Assembly: GCF_016592555.1 (NCBI RefSeq) | Contig: NZ_AP014546.1 | Span: 1,364,001-1,428,000, forward strand | DNA: 64,000 bases | Origin: Neptunomonas japonica JAMM 1380 | GTDB taxonomy: Bacteria > Pseudomonadota > Gammaproteobacteria > Pseudomonadales > Balneatricaceae | Reading direction: 5' to 3' | In this document: piece after piece, positions 56,764 through 64,000 of the stretch | How positions within the stretch are numbered: the stretch's first letter is position 1 | Layout of the letters: each line of letters opens with the position of its first letter | Program-made: the position numbers and the translations under genes | Notes under the pieces: model-generated | Told to the model about the DNA's origin: nothing | The model's database searches: none | What the model saw: the letters and a program-made list of their open reading frames with translations, nothing else

Positions 56764-57231
56764 TTGCACTGTATTTTGAAACTCTGTGCGATAAGTATTT
56801 ATTGTGCCTTTGTTGTGATGGCATCACCTGTAATCGCCTATGCTGAGGGTATTACCCCCGCTGTTTGTAATGCGATTACTAATAAAGGTGATAGAGACCG
56901 CTGTATATTACGTTATCAAAGCCAAGAAGTGCGTAAGCTCCAAGCGGATAGCGCACGAGGAGAGGCTGAAAAGGAAGCGATGTTTAGGCAACGTCAGGAG
57001 CAAGTGGCGAGTCAAAGAGGCTATGGTATGCCGCGGATGGAAAGGTACTCACGCAATAAGTTGAAAGTGGTATTTGATCCTGTGCTTCGTAGCCAGCGTG
57101 TTAAATGTATTGGTTATAACGCTCAAGGAGATTATGTTTATAGTCGCTCTTTTTACTTGAGGCCGCCAGCCGATCACGGCTTAATGAGAACACGTGATGC
57201 GTCTAAAATCACAAAGCTTATATGTAAGTAG
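56764..57231 (+). CDS. Secreted protein of unknown function
   Basis: 155 residues. The start chosen is a TTG at 56764 because GGGAGG sits five bases upstream and a clean signal peptide follows (CILKLCAISIYCAFVVMASPVIAYAEG). The frame is open back to a GTG at 56653, but that would add 37 residues and a second hydrophobic stretch. The mature part has two Cys pairs (VCNAITNKGDRDRC and KCIG...LIC), a charged helix (about 50-85) and a basic C-terminal domain. I do not recognise the family. Its stop is 2 bp from that of the convergent thioredoxin gene. Confidence 0.7.
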   Translation: MHCILKLCAISIYCAFVVMASPVIAYAEGITPAVCNAITNKGDRDRCILRYQSQEVRKLQADSARGEAEKEAMFRQRQEQVASQRGYGMPRMERYSRNKLKVVFDPVLRSQRVKCIGYNAQGDYVYSRSFYLRPPADHGLMRTRDASKITKLICK

Positions 57232-57233
57232 CT

Positions 57234-57716
57234 TTATTTGGCTGATTTCTTTAGTAAATAAATAGCTTTGTCTATCGACTGGTCTAGGTAGTAGCCGTAG
57301 AACTCGGGTGTGTTAACGCCAACCATATTAGGCACGAGTGCTTGCCCTTTGCGGTCAAGGAACAGTAGAGTGGGCGTTAGGCTTGCATGGTAGCGTTTTG
57401 CAAAGCGCTTTATAGTGATCTCCTCTCCATTAAAGTCAGTAATTACACCGCTTGAGTCAATTTTCAGTTCTCTAAAGAGCGCTTTATCTTTATACCGGCC
57501 TCCCTGATACATAGGGTCAAGAAAATCATTATGAATGAGTTCGCAATAGCTGCAATCACGCTGGCTTACCATCACAATGGATACACGATTATCGCCTTGC
57601 TGTTTCGCATCTTCAAAAAAATTATTGGCACTGGGTAGACCTTGTGCATATGCTGCTGTCATTACGGCGCTAAAAATGAGAGCGATAATGCTATGAAAGA
57701 GTGCTTGTACCTTCAT
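57234..57716 (-). CDS. Periplasmic thioredoxin-fold protein (SoxW-like)
   Basis: 160 residues: signal peptide (about 1-24), a CSYC redox site (C55, C58) and cis-proline in ASLTPTLLFLD. It resembles SoxW/DsbD-gamma-type thioredoxins that reduce or isomerise periplasmic disulfides. The start overlaps the upstream hydrolase stop by 4 bp (ATGA), so the two are made together. Confidence 0.85.
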   Translation of the reverse strand: MKVQALFHSIIALIFSAVMTAAYAQGLPSANNFFEDAKQQGDNRVSIVMVSQRDCSYCELIHNDFLDPMYQGGRYKDKALFRELKIDSSGVITDFNGEEITIKRFAKRYHASLTPTLLFLDRKGQALVPNMVGVNTPEFYGYYLDQSIDKAIYLLKKSAK

Positions 57717-58594
57717 TCTTGATTTTCCAAAAATTCAACAACTAATTCTATCACTTCGTCAGCATACAGGTCCCTAAAGTAATGATCTGCTCCTTCAATG
57801 ATGCGGTGTTCTACTTGCGAATTAGAAACCTGGCTCAACATTTTGGGGAGATCAGAAACCGTTTTGTCTTCTGAGGCGCTGATAACCAGCGTTGGTATCT
57901 TAATATCGTTCAAGAGAAAAGGTGTGTTGAAGCGCTCGTCAGCTTGATAGTAATTAAGAAACGCCCCGGCTTTGACCTGACTATTGGCGCAATAAATGAA
58001 GTTTGTATCTTTAAGCCAAGTATCTTTATTGGCTTTTTCAACTTGAGATAAAATATTTGTAAGAGATTGCGAATAGCGTTGCTGGTAATTATTTTTTTCA
58101 CCTTCATCAGTCCATGTGGCGGGTGCGAGCAATACCTGGGCTTTAATTTGTGTGGGGTTATTGGTTGCGAACCATGCTGTTTGGTTTCCTCCGCGAGAGT
58201 GGCCCATTAACACAAGGTTTTGGGCACCTTGGTTTTTTAGCCAGTTTGTCCAAGCACCTATTTCATTAATTGCATCTGTATGTTTATGCTTGTGTGGCAC
58301 CTGGCAATCATACATGCCGTGCCTATCGTTAATACCCAGACTTAGATTAATGGCTAAAGAATTCAGGCCTGAGTCGCTTAATAATAACTGTAACGTCTCA
58401 ATGAGCTCCATTTTGTTATGTGCCAGCGTGCCATGTGTAATGAGTACAACACCATCAGCGAAGGAGCTTCCTTCGGCGAATTGCATCTGTGCATTTAATG
58501 TGAGATTTTCGTGCTTGGTCGTGACTTCTTGTGCAAAGAGAGGTTGCGATGTGAGTAGTAAAAGAGCGGTGGTGTTTAGAAGGATTTTATACAT
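57713..58594 (-). CDS. Secreted alpha/beta hydrolase
   Basis: 293 residues with a signal peptide (about 1-21). The catalytic triad is visible: Ser133 in GHSRGG, Asp in ISASEDKTV and His in GADHYF. GVVLITHGTLAHN supplies the oxyanion loop. Substrate is unknown. Its GAGG ribosome site lies inside the 3' arm of a long hairpin (58599-58647). It is first in a pair with the thioredoxin-like gene. Confidence 0.88.
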   Translation of the reverse strand: MYKILLNTTALLLLTSQPLFAQEVTTKHENLTLNAQMQFAEGSSFADGVVLITHGTLAHNKMELIETLQLLLSDSGLNSLAINLSLGINDRHGMYDCQVPHKHKHTDAINEIGAWTNWLKNQGAQNLVLMGHSRGGNQTAWFATNNPTQIKAQVLLAPATWTDEGEKNNYQQRYSQSLTNILSQVEKANKDTWLKDTNFIYCANSQVKAGAFLNYYQADERFNTPFLLNDIKIPTLVISASEDKTVSDLPKMLSQVSNSQVEHRIIEGADHYFRDLYADEVIELVVEFLENQE

Positions 58595-58598
58595 ACGA

Positions 58599-58647
58599 AC
58601 CTCTATTATTGTTATAAGCTTATATGAAAGCTCACAATAACAGAGGT
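58599..58647 (-). promoter_or_regulatory. Hairpin sequestering the hydrolase ribosome-binding site
   Basis: On the minus strand ACCTCTGTTATTGT pairs with ACAATAATAGAGGT (14 bp, one mismatch), and the loop adds an inner AGCTT/AAGCT stem. The 3' arm contains AGAGG, the Shine-Dalgarno for the ATG at 58594. No T tract follows, so it is not an ordinary terminator. Confidence 0.6.
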
Positions 58648-58659
58648 CTCTAATTTAGG

Positions 58660-59202
58660 CTACAGACCTTCGTAGGCCAGCATGGTGTAAACGGGAACAC
58701 CTGCTTCTTGAATACGGATAGAGCCGTTTAAGTCTGGAAGATCAACGAGTGCAGCACTTTCTATTACTTCAGCACCTAATTTCTTTATTAGGGTGCAGGC
58801 AGCAAGAATAGTCCCGCCGGTTGCAATAAGGTCATCGAATACTAATACGCGGTCACCCGGGCCTACCGAGTCTATCTGCATTTCTACGGCCGCCGTACCA
58901 TACTCCAGCTTATATTCTTGGTGTACGGTTTCGCCTGGTAATTTCCCTTTTTTACGTACAAGTACTAAAGGTTTCTGCATTTGGTAAGCCATGATTGAAG
59001 CAATGAGGAAGCCTCGAGCGTCAATGCAAGCAATGTGTGTGAGTTCTGAATTCATATACCGCTGAATAAATGCGTCTGCGACCATGCGTAATGCTTTAGG
59101 GTCTTTGAAAATTGGCGTGATGTCGCGAAAGACTACACCAGGCTCTGGCCAGTCAGGTAATGATCGGATAACTGACTTGACATAAAATTCGTCGTAAGAC
59201 AT
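58660..59202 (-). CDS. apt: Adenine phosphoribosyltransferase
   Basis: 180-residue purine salvage enzyme making AMP from adenine and PRPP. PRPP-binding motif VLVFDDLIATGGT; DWPEPGVVFRDITPIF and the flexible loop GKLPGETV are typical. It sits downstream of fnr as in Pseudomonas, but the sRNA-like unit between them (59241-59367) shows it is probably transcribed separately. Confidence 0.95.
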   Translation of the reverse strand: MSYDEFYVKSVIRSLPDWPEPGVVFRDITPIFKDPKALRMVADAFIQRYMNSELTHIACIDARGFLIASIMAYQMQKPLVLVRKKGKLPGETVHQEYKLEYGTAAVEMQIDSVGPGDRVLVFDDLIATGGTILAACTLIKKLGAEVIESAALVDLPDLNGSIRIQEAGVPVYTMLAYEGL

Positions 59203-59240
59203 GTACTAATGGCTCCTCAATCAAGCCGGAACGTTAACGC

Positions 59241-59282
59241 TTGATATGGCTCAATGTTTACAAAAAGAAAATACGGTTTAAT
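59241..59282 (+). promoter_or_regulatory. FNR/ANR-dependent promoter (class II) for a candidate small RNA
   Basis: FNR box TTGATATGGCTCAA (59241-59254, 9 of 10 consensus bases) and -10 TTTAAT (59277-59282, 5/6). The box centre (59247.5) lies 41.5 bp from a start predicted at 59289, the exact class II geometry. The box is also about 45 bp upstream of apt on the other strand, so an effect on apt cannot be excluded. Confidence 0.6.
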
Positions 59283-59288
59283 CATTGC

Positions 59289-59367
59289 GTTGGGTTACAC
59301 ATAGAGATGGCTACTTCTTTGTGCAACTATTTCTAGCGCCGTTCGATTAATTGAACGGCGTTTTTTT
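59289..59367 (+). ncRNA. Candidate anaerobically induced small RNA, about 79 nt
   Basis: Between apt and fnr, both on the minus strand, lies a plus-strand intrinsic terminator with no plus-strand gene in front of it. An FNR-type promoter is placed to start RNA about 79 nt before that terminator's end. The RNA would have a bulged 5' stem (GTTG...CACA with TGTGCAAC), a single-stranded ACTATTTCTA stretch and the terminator hairpin. This is the layout of FnrS, though I see no sequence similarity to it. A nine-codon AUG frame (59307-59336, MATSLCNYF) lies inside but lacks a spaced ribosome site. Confidence 0.5.
59337..59367 (+). terminator. Plus-strand intrinsic terminator with no upstream plus-strand gene
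   Basis: CGCCGTTC-GATTAATT-GAACGGCG followed by seven T. On the minus strand the stem is followed by CTAGAAATAG, so it is oriented for the plus strand only. Confidence 0.85.
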
Positions 59368-59385
59368 ATTTGTAAGTTTTGTAAG

Positions 59386-60168
59386 CTATATAGAAAGCTG
59401 CTGTACATCTACTTCTGTAGGAGTGTCTTTGCCATGACACTCTCCAGAAACGTCATATAAACTGTCTAAGTCAAGCAGGTCTAGTTCTTTTCCGTCAACT
59501 TGAATTAGGTTGTTCTTTTGAAAGCGGGTAAAAATACGACTCACTGTTTCTACAGCTAATCCTAAGTAGTTACCTATTTCATTGCGCGACATCGATAGTC
59601 TGAATTTATGAGCAGAGTAACCGCGCGCTTGAAAGCGTTGAGAGAGTTTAATGAGGAACGTAGCAACGCGCTCTTCAGCGTTCTTTTTTGAGAGGAGAAG
59701 CATCATTTGTTGATCGTCTCTAATCTCTTTGCTCATGGTTCGCATTACTTGGCGTCTCAGCTCTGGTAACTGGCCACAAAGTGTATCTAAATTATCAAAG
59801 GGAATTTCACATACCGTTGTAGTTTCCATTATTTTAGTGGAAACCGGGTAGTGTTGATTATCATAACCGCTTAAACCAACCAGCTCCCCTGGAAAGTAAA
59901 AGCCCGTGATCTGCTCTTCGCCTTCATTGGTAATGGTGTAGCTTTTAACGCTGCCTGCACGAATAGCAAAAACCGATTCGAAGTTGTCACCCTGATGAAA
60001 TAGGTGATCTCCTTTTTTTAGAGGTCGGCTTTTCTCAATAATATTATCGAGGCTTTCCATTTCCGTGTTGTTTAATGAGACGGGAAGGCAAAGTGAGCTT
60101 AGGCTACATGTATTACAATGGGCTTGTTGCAGGCTATGCAGTTTCCCTTCCTTTTTTATATCGCTCAT
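59386..60168 (-). CDS. fnr: FNR/ANR oxygen-sensing transcriptional regulator
   Basis: 260-residue CRP/FNR-family activator carrying an oxygen-labile [4Fe-4S] cluster. Cluster cysteines are C18, C21, C27 ([11 protein letters not shown]) and C120 (TTTVCEIPF); the recognition helix [14 protein letters not shown] has the E-SR residues that read TTGAT. A TTG two codons earlier is possible; the ATG at 60168 has AGGA at good spacing. Its targets here include hemN and probably the small RNA at 59289. Confidence 0.95.
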   Translation of the reverse strand: MSDIKKEGKLHSLQQAHCNTCSLSSLCLPVSLNNTEMESLDNIIEKSRPLKKGDHLFHQGDNFESVFAIRAGSVKSYTITNEGEEQITGFYFPGELVGLSGYDNQHYPVSTKIMETTTVCEIPFDNLDTLCGQLPELRRQVMRTMSKEIRDDQQMMLLLSKKNAEERVATFLIKLSQRFQARGYSAHKFRLSMSRNEIGNYLGLAVETVSRIFTRFQKNNLIQVDGKELDLLDLDSLYDVSGECHGKDTPTEVDVQQLSI

Positions 60169-60184
60169 GGCCAATTCCTGTGTT

Positions 60185-60226
60185 TGTTACATAATGAGAG
60201 GCTACTCAGCCGCTAATTATGTAACA
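60185..60226. repeat. Inverted repeat/cruciform between hemN and fnr
   Basis: TGTTACATAAT pairs perfectly with ATTATGTAACA (11 bp). The 20 bases between are GAGA, GGCT, ACTC, AGCC, GCTA, so a second 4-bp stem forms inside. It lies 17 bp upstream of the fnr start, just before its ribosome site. It could be a protein-binding dyad or an mRNA hairpin. Confidence 0.75.
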
Positions 60227-60251
60227 TTTCGAGGAAGGCGTGAAGTATCTA

Positions 60252-61643
60252 TTAGATGATACGAGAAAAACCTTGTGTCGCTTGTTGTTTCGGGATGTAG
60301 CGATCGAAGGCCATGCAGATACGTCTAATCAGCAAGCGTCCTGCTGCAGTTACATGAATACGCTGCCCGTCTAGTTGAATCAAGCCATCCTGAGCAAAGA
60401 GTTGTAATTCAGACTGCTCTTGTGAAAAATACTCTTTAAAATCAATGCAAAATAGCTTTTCTATCGGTTTTGGGTCTAACTCGAAATGGCAAATTAATTG
60501 TGTAATTACGGCGCGACGAATTTGGTCGTCTGTGCTTAATTGCACACCGCGTCGGATAGCGCTTGCGCGTGTATCAACTGCTGTAGAGTAGGCGTTAATG
60601 TCATGTTCATTTTGATAATAAACATCCCCTATCTGACTAATGGCGGAGACGCCCATAGCAACTAAATCACAATCTGAGTGGGTAGTGTAGCCTTGGAAGT
60701 TGCGATGAAGCTGTCCACTCTGTTGAGCAAGTGCTAGTTCATCGTCAGGTTTTGCAAAGTGGTCCATGCCAATATACACATAACCCGCATCGAGTAACTT
60801 ATTAATAGTGGACTCAAGAATGGCTAATTTTGTTTCAGGGCTTGGTAGGTCTTCTGCATTAATGTGTTTTTGTGAGCGGAATCGATCGGGCATATGAGCA
60901 TAATTAAAGACGGACAAGCGGTCGGGGCTCATGTCAATGACGGTATCAAGGGTGGCATTGAAGCTTTCAAATGTTTGGTGAGGCAGCCCGTATATGAGAT
61001 CCATGTTGATCGATTTGAAGCCAAGATCACGTGCGGCCGTTAGCACGGCTGCCGTTTGTTCGGTGGGTTGAATGCGATTAACCGCTTTCTGAACAACGGG
61101 GTTTACATCCTGAACGCCAAGGCTGATTCGGTTGAAGCCGGCTTTTCTGAGCGTGCGCATTGTTTCTAATGATGCTTCACGTGGGTCTATTTCGATGGAA
61201 TAATCACCGCTATCATCGTCAAGTAAATTAAACTCTTGCTTGAGTTTGTTCATAAGCTCTGTCATTTGCTCATCGCTAATGAAAGTAGGTGTGCCGCCAC
61301 CCCAATGTAGCTGGTTAACAATTCGACCGTCGCTATACCATTTTGCTGCTTGCTCAATCTCTTTATACAGGGTGTCTAAATAAGGTTGAGCTTTCTTTCG
61401 GTTGCGGCTAATCACTTTATTGCAGGCGCAGAAGTAACATACATGAGCACAGAAAGGGATGTGCACATAAAGTGATAAGGGCGCTGTCTTATCAGTGGTT
61501 GTTTGCCCGTTTAGTACAAGTTGCTCTTCAGATAGTGAAGCGTCAAATTGGATGGCTGTCGGGTATGAGGTATATCGAGGTCCTGATAAATCATAACGTT
61601 TAATTAGATCTAGGTCCCACGAAATAGTTTTGTCTGGGCTCAC
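60252..61643 (-). CDS. hemN: Oxygen-independent coproporphyrinogen III oxidase
   Basis: 463-residue radical-SAM enzyme that keeps haem synthesis going without oxygen. Cluster motif CAHVCYFC (C65, C69, C72) with a following Cys typical of HemN, then GGGTPTF and IEIDPREA. Length matches E. coli HemN (457). Driven by its own FNR-box promoter inside the end of the upstream gene. Confidence 0.95.
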   Translation of the reverse strand: MSPDKTISWDLDLIKRYDLSGPRYTSYPTAIQFDASLSEEQLVLNGQTTTDKTAPLSLYVHIPFCAHVCYFCACNKVISRNRKKAQPYLDTLYKEIEQAAKWYSDGRIVNQLHWGGGTPTFISDEQMTELMNKLKQEFNLLDDDSGDYSIEIDPREASLETMRTLRKAGFNRISLGVQDVNPVVQKAVNRIQPTEQTAAVLTAARDLGFKSINMDLIYGLPHQTFESFNATLDTVIDMSPDRLSVFNYAHMPDRFRSQKHINAEDLPSPETKLAILESTINKLLDAGYVYIGMDHFAKPDDELALAQQSGQLHRNFQGYTTHSDCDLVAMGVSAISQIGDVYYQNEHDINAYSTAVDTRASAIRRGVQLSTDDQIRRAVITQLICHFELDPKPIEKLFCIDFKEYFSQEQSELQLFAQDGLIQLDGQRIHVTAAGRLLIRRICMAFDRYIPKQQATQGFSRII

Positions 61644-61672
61644 GATAAGTTCCTCATAATATTAAGCGCTGC

Positions 61673-61713
61673 AGTATAACATTTGGTATAGATAATAATT
61701 TGACGCGTATCAA
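61673..61713 (-). promoter_or_regulatory. hemN promoter with consensus FNR/ANR box
   Basis: TTGACGCGTATCAA (61700-61713) and, on the minus strand, -10 TATACT (61678-61673). The box centre is about 41 bp from a start predicted near 61666: class II spacing. The box overlaps the stop codon of the SafE-like gene. Confidence 0.75.
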
Positions 61714-62402
61714 ATACCAAGGATTCCATTAAATGGAATGGTATATAAACCGAAAAGGATAATCATTAGGCCTGCAATGTGTTGCACATTACGGTTGGCT
61801 AAGAGCGTTTGCATCTGTTTGGCGAGCATTCCGGTGCTAAGCATAGCCGGTAGTGTACCAATACCAAAAGCGAACATCAGGCTGGCGCTTTGGATAGGGT
61901 CCTGTGCTGTTGCTGCCCATATAAGGGTGCTGTAAATAAGCCCGCAGGGTAGCCATCCCCAAAAAAAGCCAAGCAATAGCGCTTGTTTTATGTTCCTTAC
62001 GGGGAGCAGTTTGCTGGCGGTGGGGCGAATGCTAGACCATAGCTTGCTGCCAAGTTTTTCAACATGAGTTAGGCCTTTCCACCATTGGGCAACATATAAG
62101 CCCATTGTGATAAGCAATAAGCCAGCAATTGTGCGAAGAGCAATGGCCAGAGTGCTATCTTGAATTAATATCCCAAGGGAGCCGACTAATGCCCCTGCTA
62201 TACTGTAGCTGATGAGTCTACCGAAGTTGTAGCCTATAAGGTTTGGAATACGGCTGTGTTTTTGTCCTAGAGCAATGGTGGCTGCAATGCCGCCACACAT
62301 CCCTAAGCAGTGAGCGCTACCAAGCAACCCAAGCAAAACGGCTGTGGATATAGAAAGAGACTCAGTCACGTGAGGAGTTTGCCTTTCCTTGTTTGGCATC
62401 AT
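61710..62402 (-). CDS. Sulfite exporter TauE/SafE-family protein (cbb3 oxidase cluster)
   Basis: 230 residues, about six helices, with the metal-binding-like HCLGMCGG motif near residue 31 characteristic of the UreH/SafE-like proteins encoded next to ccoS. A role in copper supply or cytochrome oxidase maturation is usually suggested; not proven. Two ATGs at the start overlap the end of ccoS by about 40 bp, and a GTG at 62369 would give a shorter protein. Confidence 0.85.
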   Translation of the reverse strand: MMPNKERQTPHVTESLSISTAVLLGLLGSAHCLGMCGGIAATIALGQKHSRIPNLIGYNFGRLISYSIAGALVGSLGILIQDSTLAIALRTIAGLLLITMGLYVAQWWKGLTHVEKLGSKLWSSIRPTASKLLPVRNIKQALLLGFFWGWLPCGLIYSTLIWAATAQDPIQSASLMFAFGIGTLPAMLSTGMLAKQMQTLLANRNVQHIAGLMIILFGLYTIPFNGILGI

Positions 62403-62556
62403 CCGGAATCAGGTCATCATCGTCATCAAATAATATGCTATGGGCGGGTGATTCAAGGTCATCAAACTGACCCGTGTTCACACTCCAGAAAAAAGCCCAA
62501 ATGGCGAATCCCAACAAGATGATAGCTATGGGTATTAATACAAAAAGAATTTCCAT
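62362..62556 (-). CDS. ccoS: cbb3-type cytochrome oxidase assembly protein CcoS
   Basis: 64 residues: one N-terminal transmembrane helix (about 3-25), the family block WSVNTGQFDDLESPA, and an acidic tail. Needed for haem and copper insertion in cbb3 oxidase. It lies 27 bp after ccoI. Confidence 0.93.
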   Translation of the reverse strand: MEILFVLIPIAIILLGFAIWAFFWSVNTGQFDDLESPAHSILFDDDDDLIPDDAKQGKANSSRD

Positions 62557-62583
62557 GGAGAATTATCTCGAAAATTGAAGAGG

Positions 62584-64000
62584 CTATTTTACAGGATTAC
62601 GGCGAACAAGTTTAGTCAGACGAAGCGCATTGCCAACAACAATGAGAGAGCTGACCGACATGCCTATCGCGGCCATGTAAGGTGCTATAAAGCCCATAGC
62701 CGCTAATGGTAAAGCAATTAGGTTATACAGCAGTGCCCAGCTTAGGTTCTGGCGAATAATAAACTGAGTTTTGCGTGACAGAAGAATAGCATCTGTTAGC
62801 CGCTCAATATCGCTACTGATCAGCACGGCATCAGCGTTAGTTTTAGCAAGATCTGTAGCACCACCCATAGCAATGGATGTTTGAGCTCCAGCGAGTACCG
62901 GGATATCGTTAATTCCGTCGCCAATCATGACTACTTTAGCGCCTTGGTTTTGCAGTTTTTGAATATAGGTAAGCTTTTCTTTGGGGGAGGTGTTTGCAAT
63001 GACTTTGTCTATATTTAATTCTGAAGCAACTTCCTGAACGGCAGCAGAGTTGTCTCCCGTGAGCATTTGAATGTTAAGGCCGAGGCGTTTTAAAGTGTTC
63101 AAGGTTTGTTGGGTGTTTTTGCGAATTTGGTCGTTTAAGCAGAACCAGGCGAGCGGTGATTGGGCGTTACAAAGTAGTAGCCATTGGCCGCTATGATTGG
63201 GTGCATCACTATAAGTAAGTTGTTGTTGACATAGTGCAGATGCAAATTCAGGCTGACCAATACGGTAAACGATATTATCAACACTCCCTTCTAAGCCTTG
63301 CCCTAGTTCTACGTGGAGTGAGTCTGCTGTTTGGCGTTGATATTTGCGAAATGCCTTAGCAATAGGGTGTTCAGAATGAGCTTCTAATGCGGCGGCAATT
63401 TCCAGCGCTGTTTTTGCATCTGTGTTACAGCATAAGTGCGTACTTTTAAGTGATAAATTGCCTTCTGTGAGTGTGCCTGTTTTATCAAAAATGACATGGG
63501 TTGCAGTCGCTAGGCTTTCTAGTACATGGCCGCGGGTGATGAGTAGTCCATGTTGTCTGAGTGTGCCGGTTGCTGCTGTGAGTGCAGTAGGCGTGGCTAA
63601 TGAAAGCGCGCAAGGGCAAGTAACAACTAGGACTGAAAGAGTGATCCAAAAAGCATTTTTAGGATCGATTTGCCACCAAATAAGGCTAACAACAACCGCT
63701 GTTATTAGAACGGCGGCAACAAAATAACTAGCGACCTTATCGGCAGTTTTGGCTACAGCGGGTTTTTCTTCATGTGCTCTGTCGAGTAATCTGACGATGG
63801 CAGATAGTTTTGTTGCTGCTCCCACTTCTGTGATTCTTAGCTGAAGGGGGCTTTCCACATTAATGGTCCCACCGACTACATGATCGTTTAGCGTTTTGCT
63901 GATGGGGAGGTATTCACCGGTTAGGGCTGATTCATCCACTGAAGAGTAACCTGCGACAATAATGCCATCTGCAGGTATCGTGTGGCCGGGTTTAACCAGA
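62584..64000 (-). CDS. ccoI: Copper-transporting P-type ATPase of cbb3 assembly, partial (5' end beyond window)
   Basis: About 472 C-terminal codons of a P1B ATPase that delivers copper for cbb3 oxidase. Present are the actuator TGE (VDESALTGE), the CPC metal site in helix 6 (VVTCPCALSLATP), the phosphorylation motif DKTGT, the HP motif (SEHPIAKAF) and the hinge GDGINDIPVL. The N-terminal metal-binding domain lies beyond the right edge. The frame is open to the last base. Assignment to CcoI/FixI rests on the following ccoS. Confidence 0.93.
   Translation of the reverse strand, partial: LVKPGHTIPADGIIVAGYSSVDESALTGEYLPISKTLNDHVVGGTINVESPLQLRITEVGAATKLSAIVRLLDRAHEEKPAVAKTADKVASYFVAAVLITAVVVSLIWWQIDPKNAFWITLSVLVVTCPCALSLATPTALTAATGTLRQHGLLITRGHVLESLATATHVIFDKTGTLTEGNLSLKSTHLCCNTDAKTALEIAAALEAHSEHPIAKAFRKYQRQTADSLHVELGQGLEGSVDNIVYRIGQPEFASALCQQQLTYSDAPNHSGQWLLLCNAQSPLAWFCLNDQIRKNTQQTLNTLKRLGLNIQMLTGDNSAAVQEVASELNIDKVIANTSPKEKLTYIQKLQNQGAKVVMIGDGINDIPVLAGAQTSIAMGGATDLAKTNADAVLISSDIERLTDAILLSRKTQFIIRQNLSWALLYNLIALPLAAMGFIAPYMAAIGMSVSSLIVVGNALRLTKLVRRNPVK

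Noticed and set aside
1..64000. CRISPR arrays, insertion sequences, prophage or integron signatures
   Set aside because: No regularly spaced repeats, transposase, integrase, phage structural gene or attC-like series was seen; the window reads as core chromosome.

Overview
The window looks like chromosomal DNA of a marine gammaproteobacterium of the Oceanospirillales type (Neptunomonas, Amphritea or Marinobacterium-like). This is inferred from gene content and moderate GC, not from a marker gene. It is almost entirely core and catabolic metabolism. I see no integrase, transposase, prophage, CRISPR array or rRNA. One tRNA is present (tRNA-Ala, GGC).

Layout. 1-8314 (minus): nitrate/nitrite assimilation, in transcription order nasT (ANTAR antiterminator), nitrate transporter, a fused PP2C phosphatase/Ser-Thr kinase, an FAD oxidoreductase and nirB (cut by the left edge). 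Two points in this cluster carry the same control design: a sigma-54 -24/-12 promoter, a leader of about 120 nt and an intrinsic terminator just before the Shine-Dalgarno sequence. This fits NtrC-type activation followed by NasT antitermination. 8487-18783: gltX, a DUF211/VIT-like pair, tRNA-Ala, SelO, a homocysteine methyltransferase, a chemoreceptor, and an alkylation-repair pair (Ada-like/AlkB). 18907-27308: glycine betaine catabolism (gbcA, gbcB, fdhA, GbdR-like regulator), interrupted by a CBS/DUF294 protein and an exonuclease. 27395-32753: aromatic amino acid catabolism (aminotransferase, fused indolepyruvate oxidoreductase with a one-base frame break, divergent Lrp regulator).

32933-40895: a lytic transglycosylase; a three-gene sensory operon (periplasmic binding protein, histidine kinase, response regulator with degenerate GGDEF and intact EAL); a thiolase-like protein and an MFS transporter. 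41092-52903: stand-alone trpB, pdxB, a PilZ protein overlapping an NAD-kinase-like gene, a diguanylate cyclase, a SulP (BicA-like) transporter convergent with a CDF transporter, a BASS transporter, queE and a rhodanese. 52986-59202: rdgC, hrpB, a secreted unknown, a thioredoxin/hydrolase pair and apt. 59386-64000: the microaerobic module fnr(anr)-hemN-SafE-like-ccoS-ccoI, the last cut by the right edge.

The most interesting unannotated signals are: (i) a candidate anaerobically induced small RNA between apt and fnr, with an FNR box centred 41.5 bp from a predicted start, a near-consensus -10 and a terminator of its own; (ii) the twin sigma-54/leader-terminator units in the nas cluster, whose candidate hexaloops both have A at position 1 and G at position 4; (iii) a hairpin that buries the Shine-Dalgarno of the secreted hydrolase gene; (iv) the A7 frame break in the indolepyruvate oxidoreductase gene; (v) the periplasmic-sensor/kinase/c-di-GMP phosphodiesterase operon.
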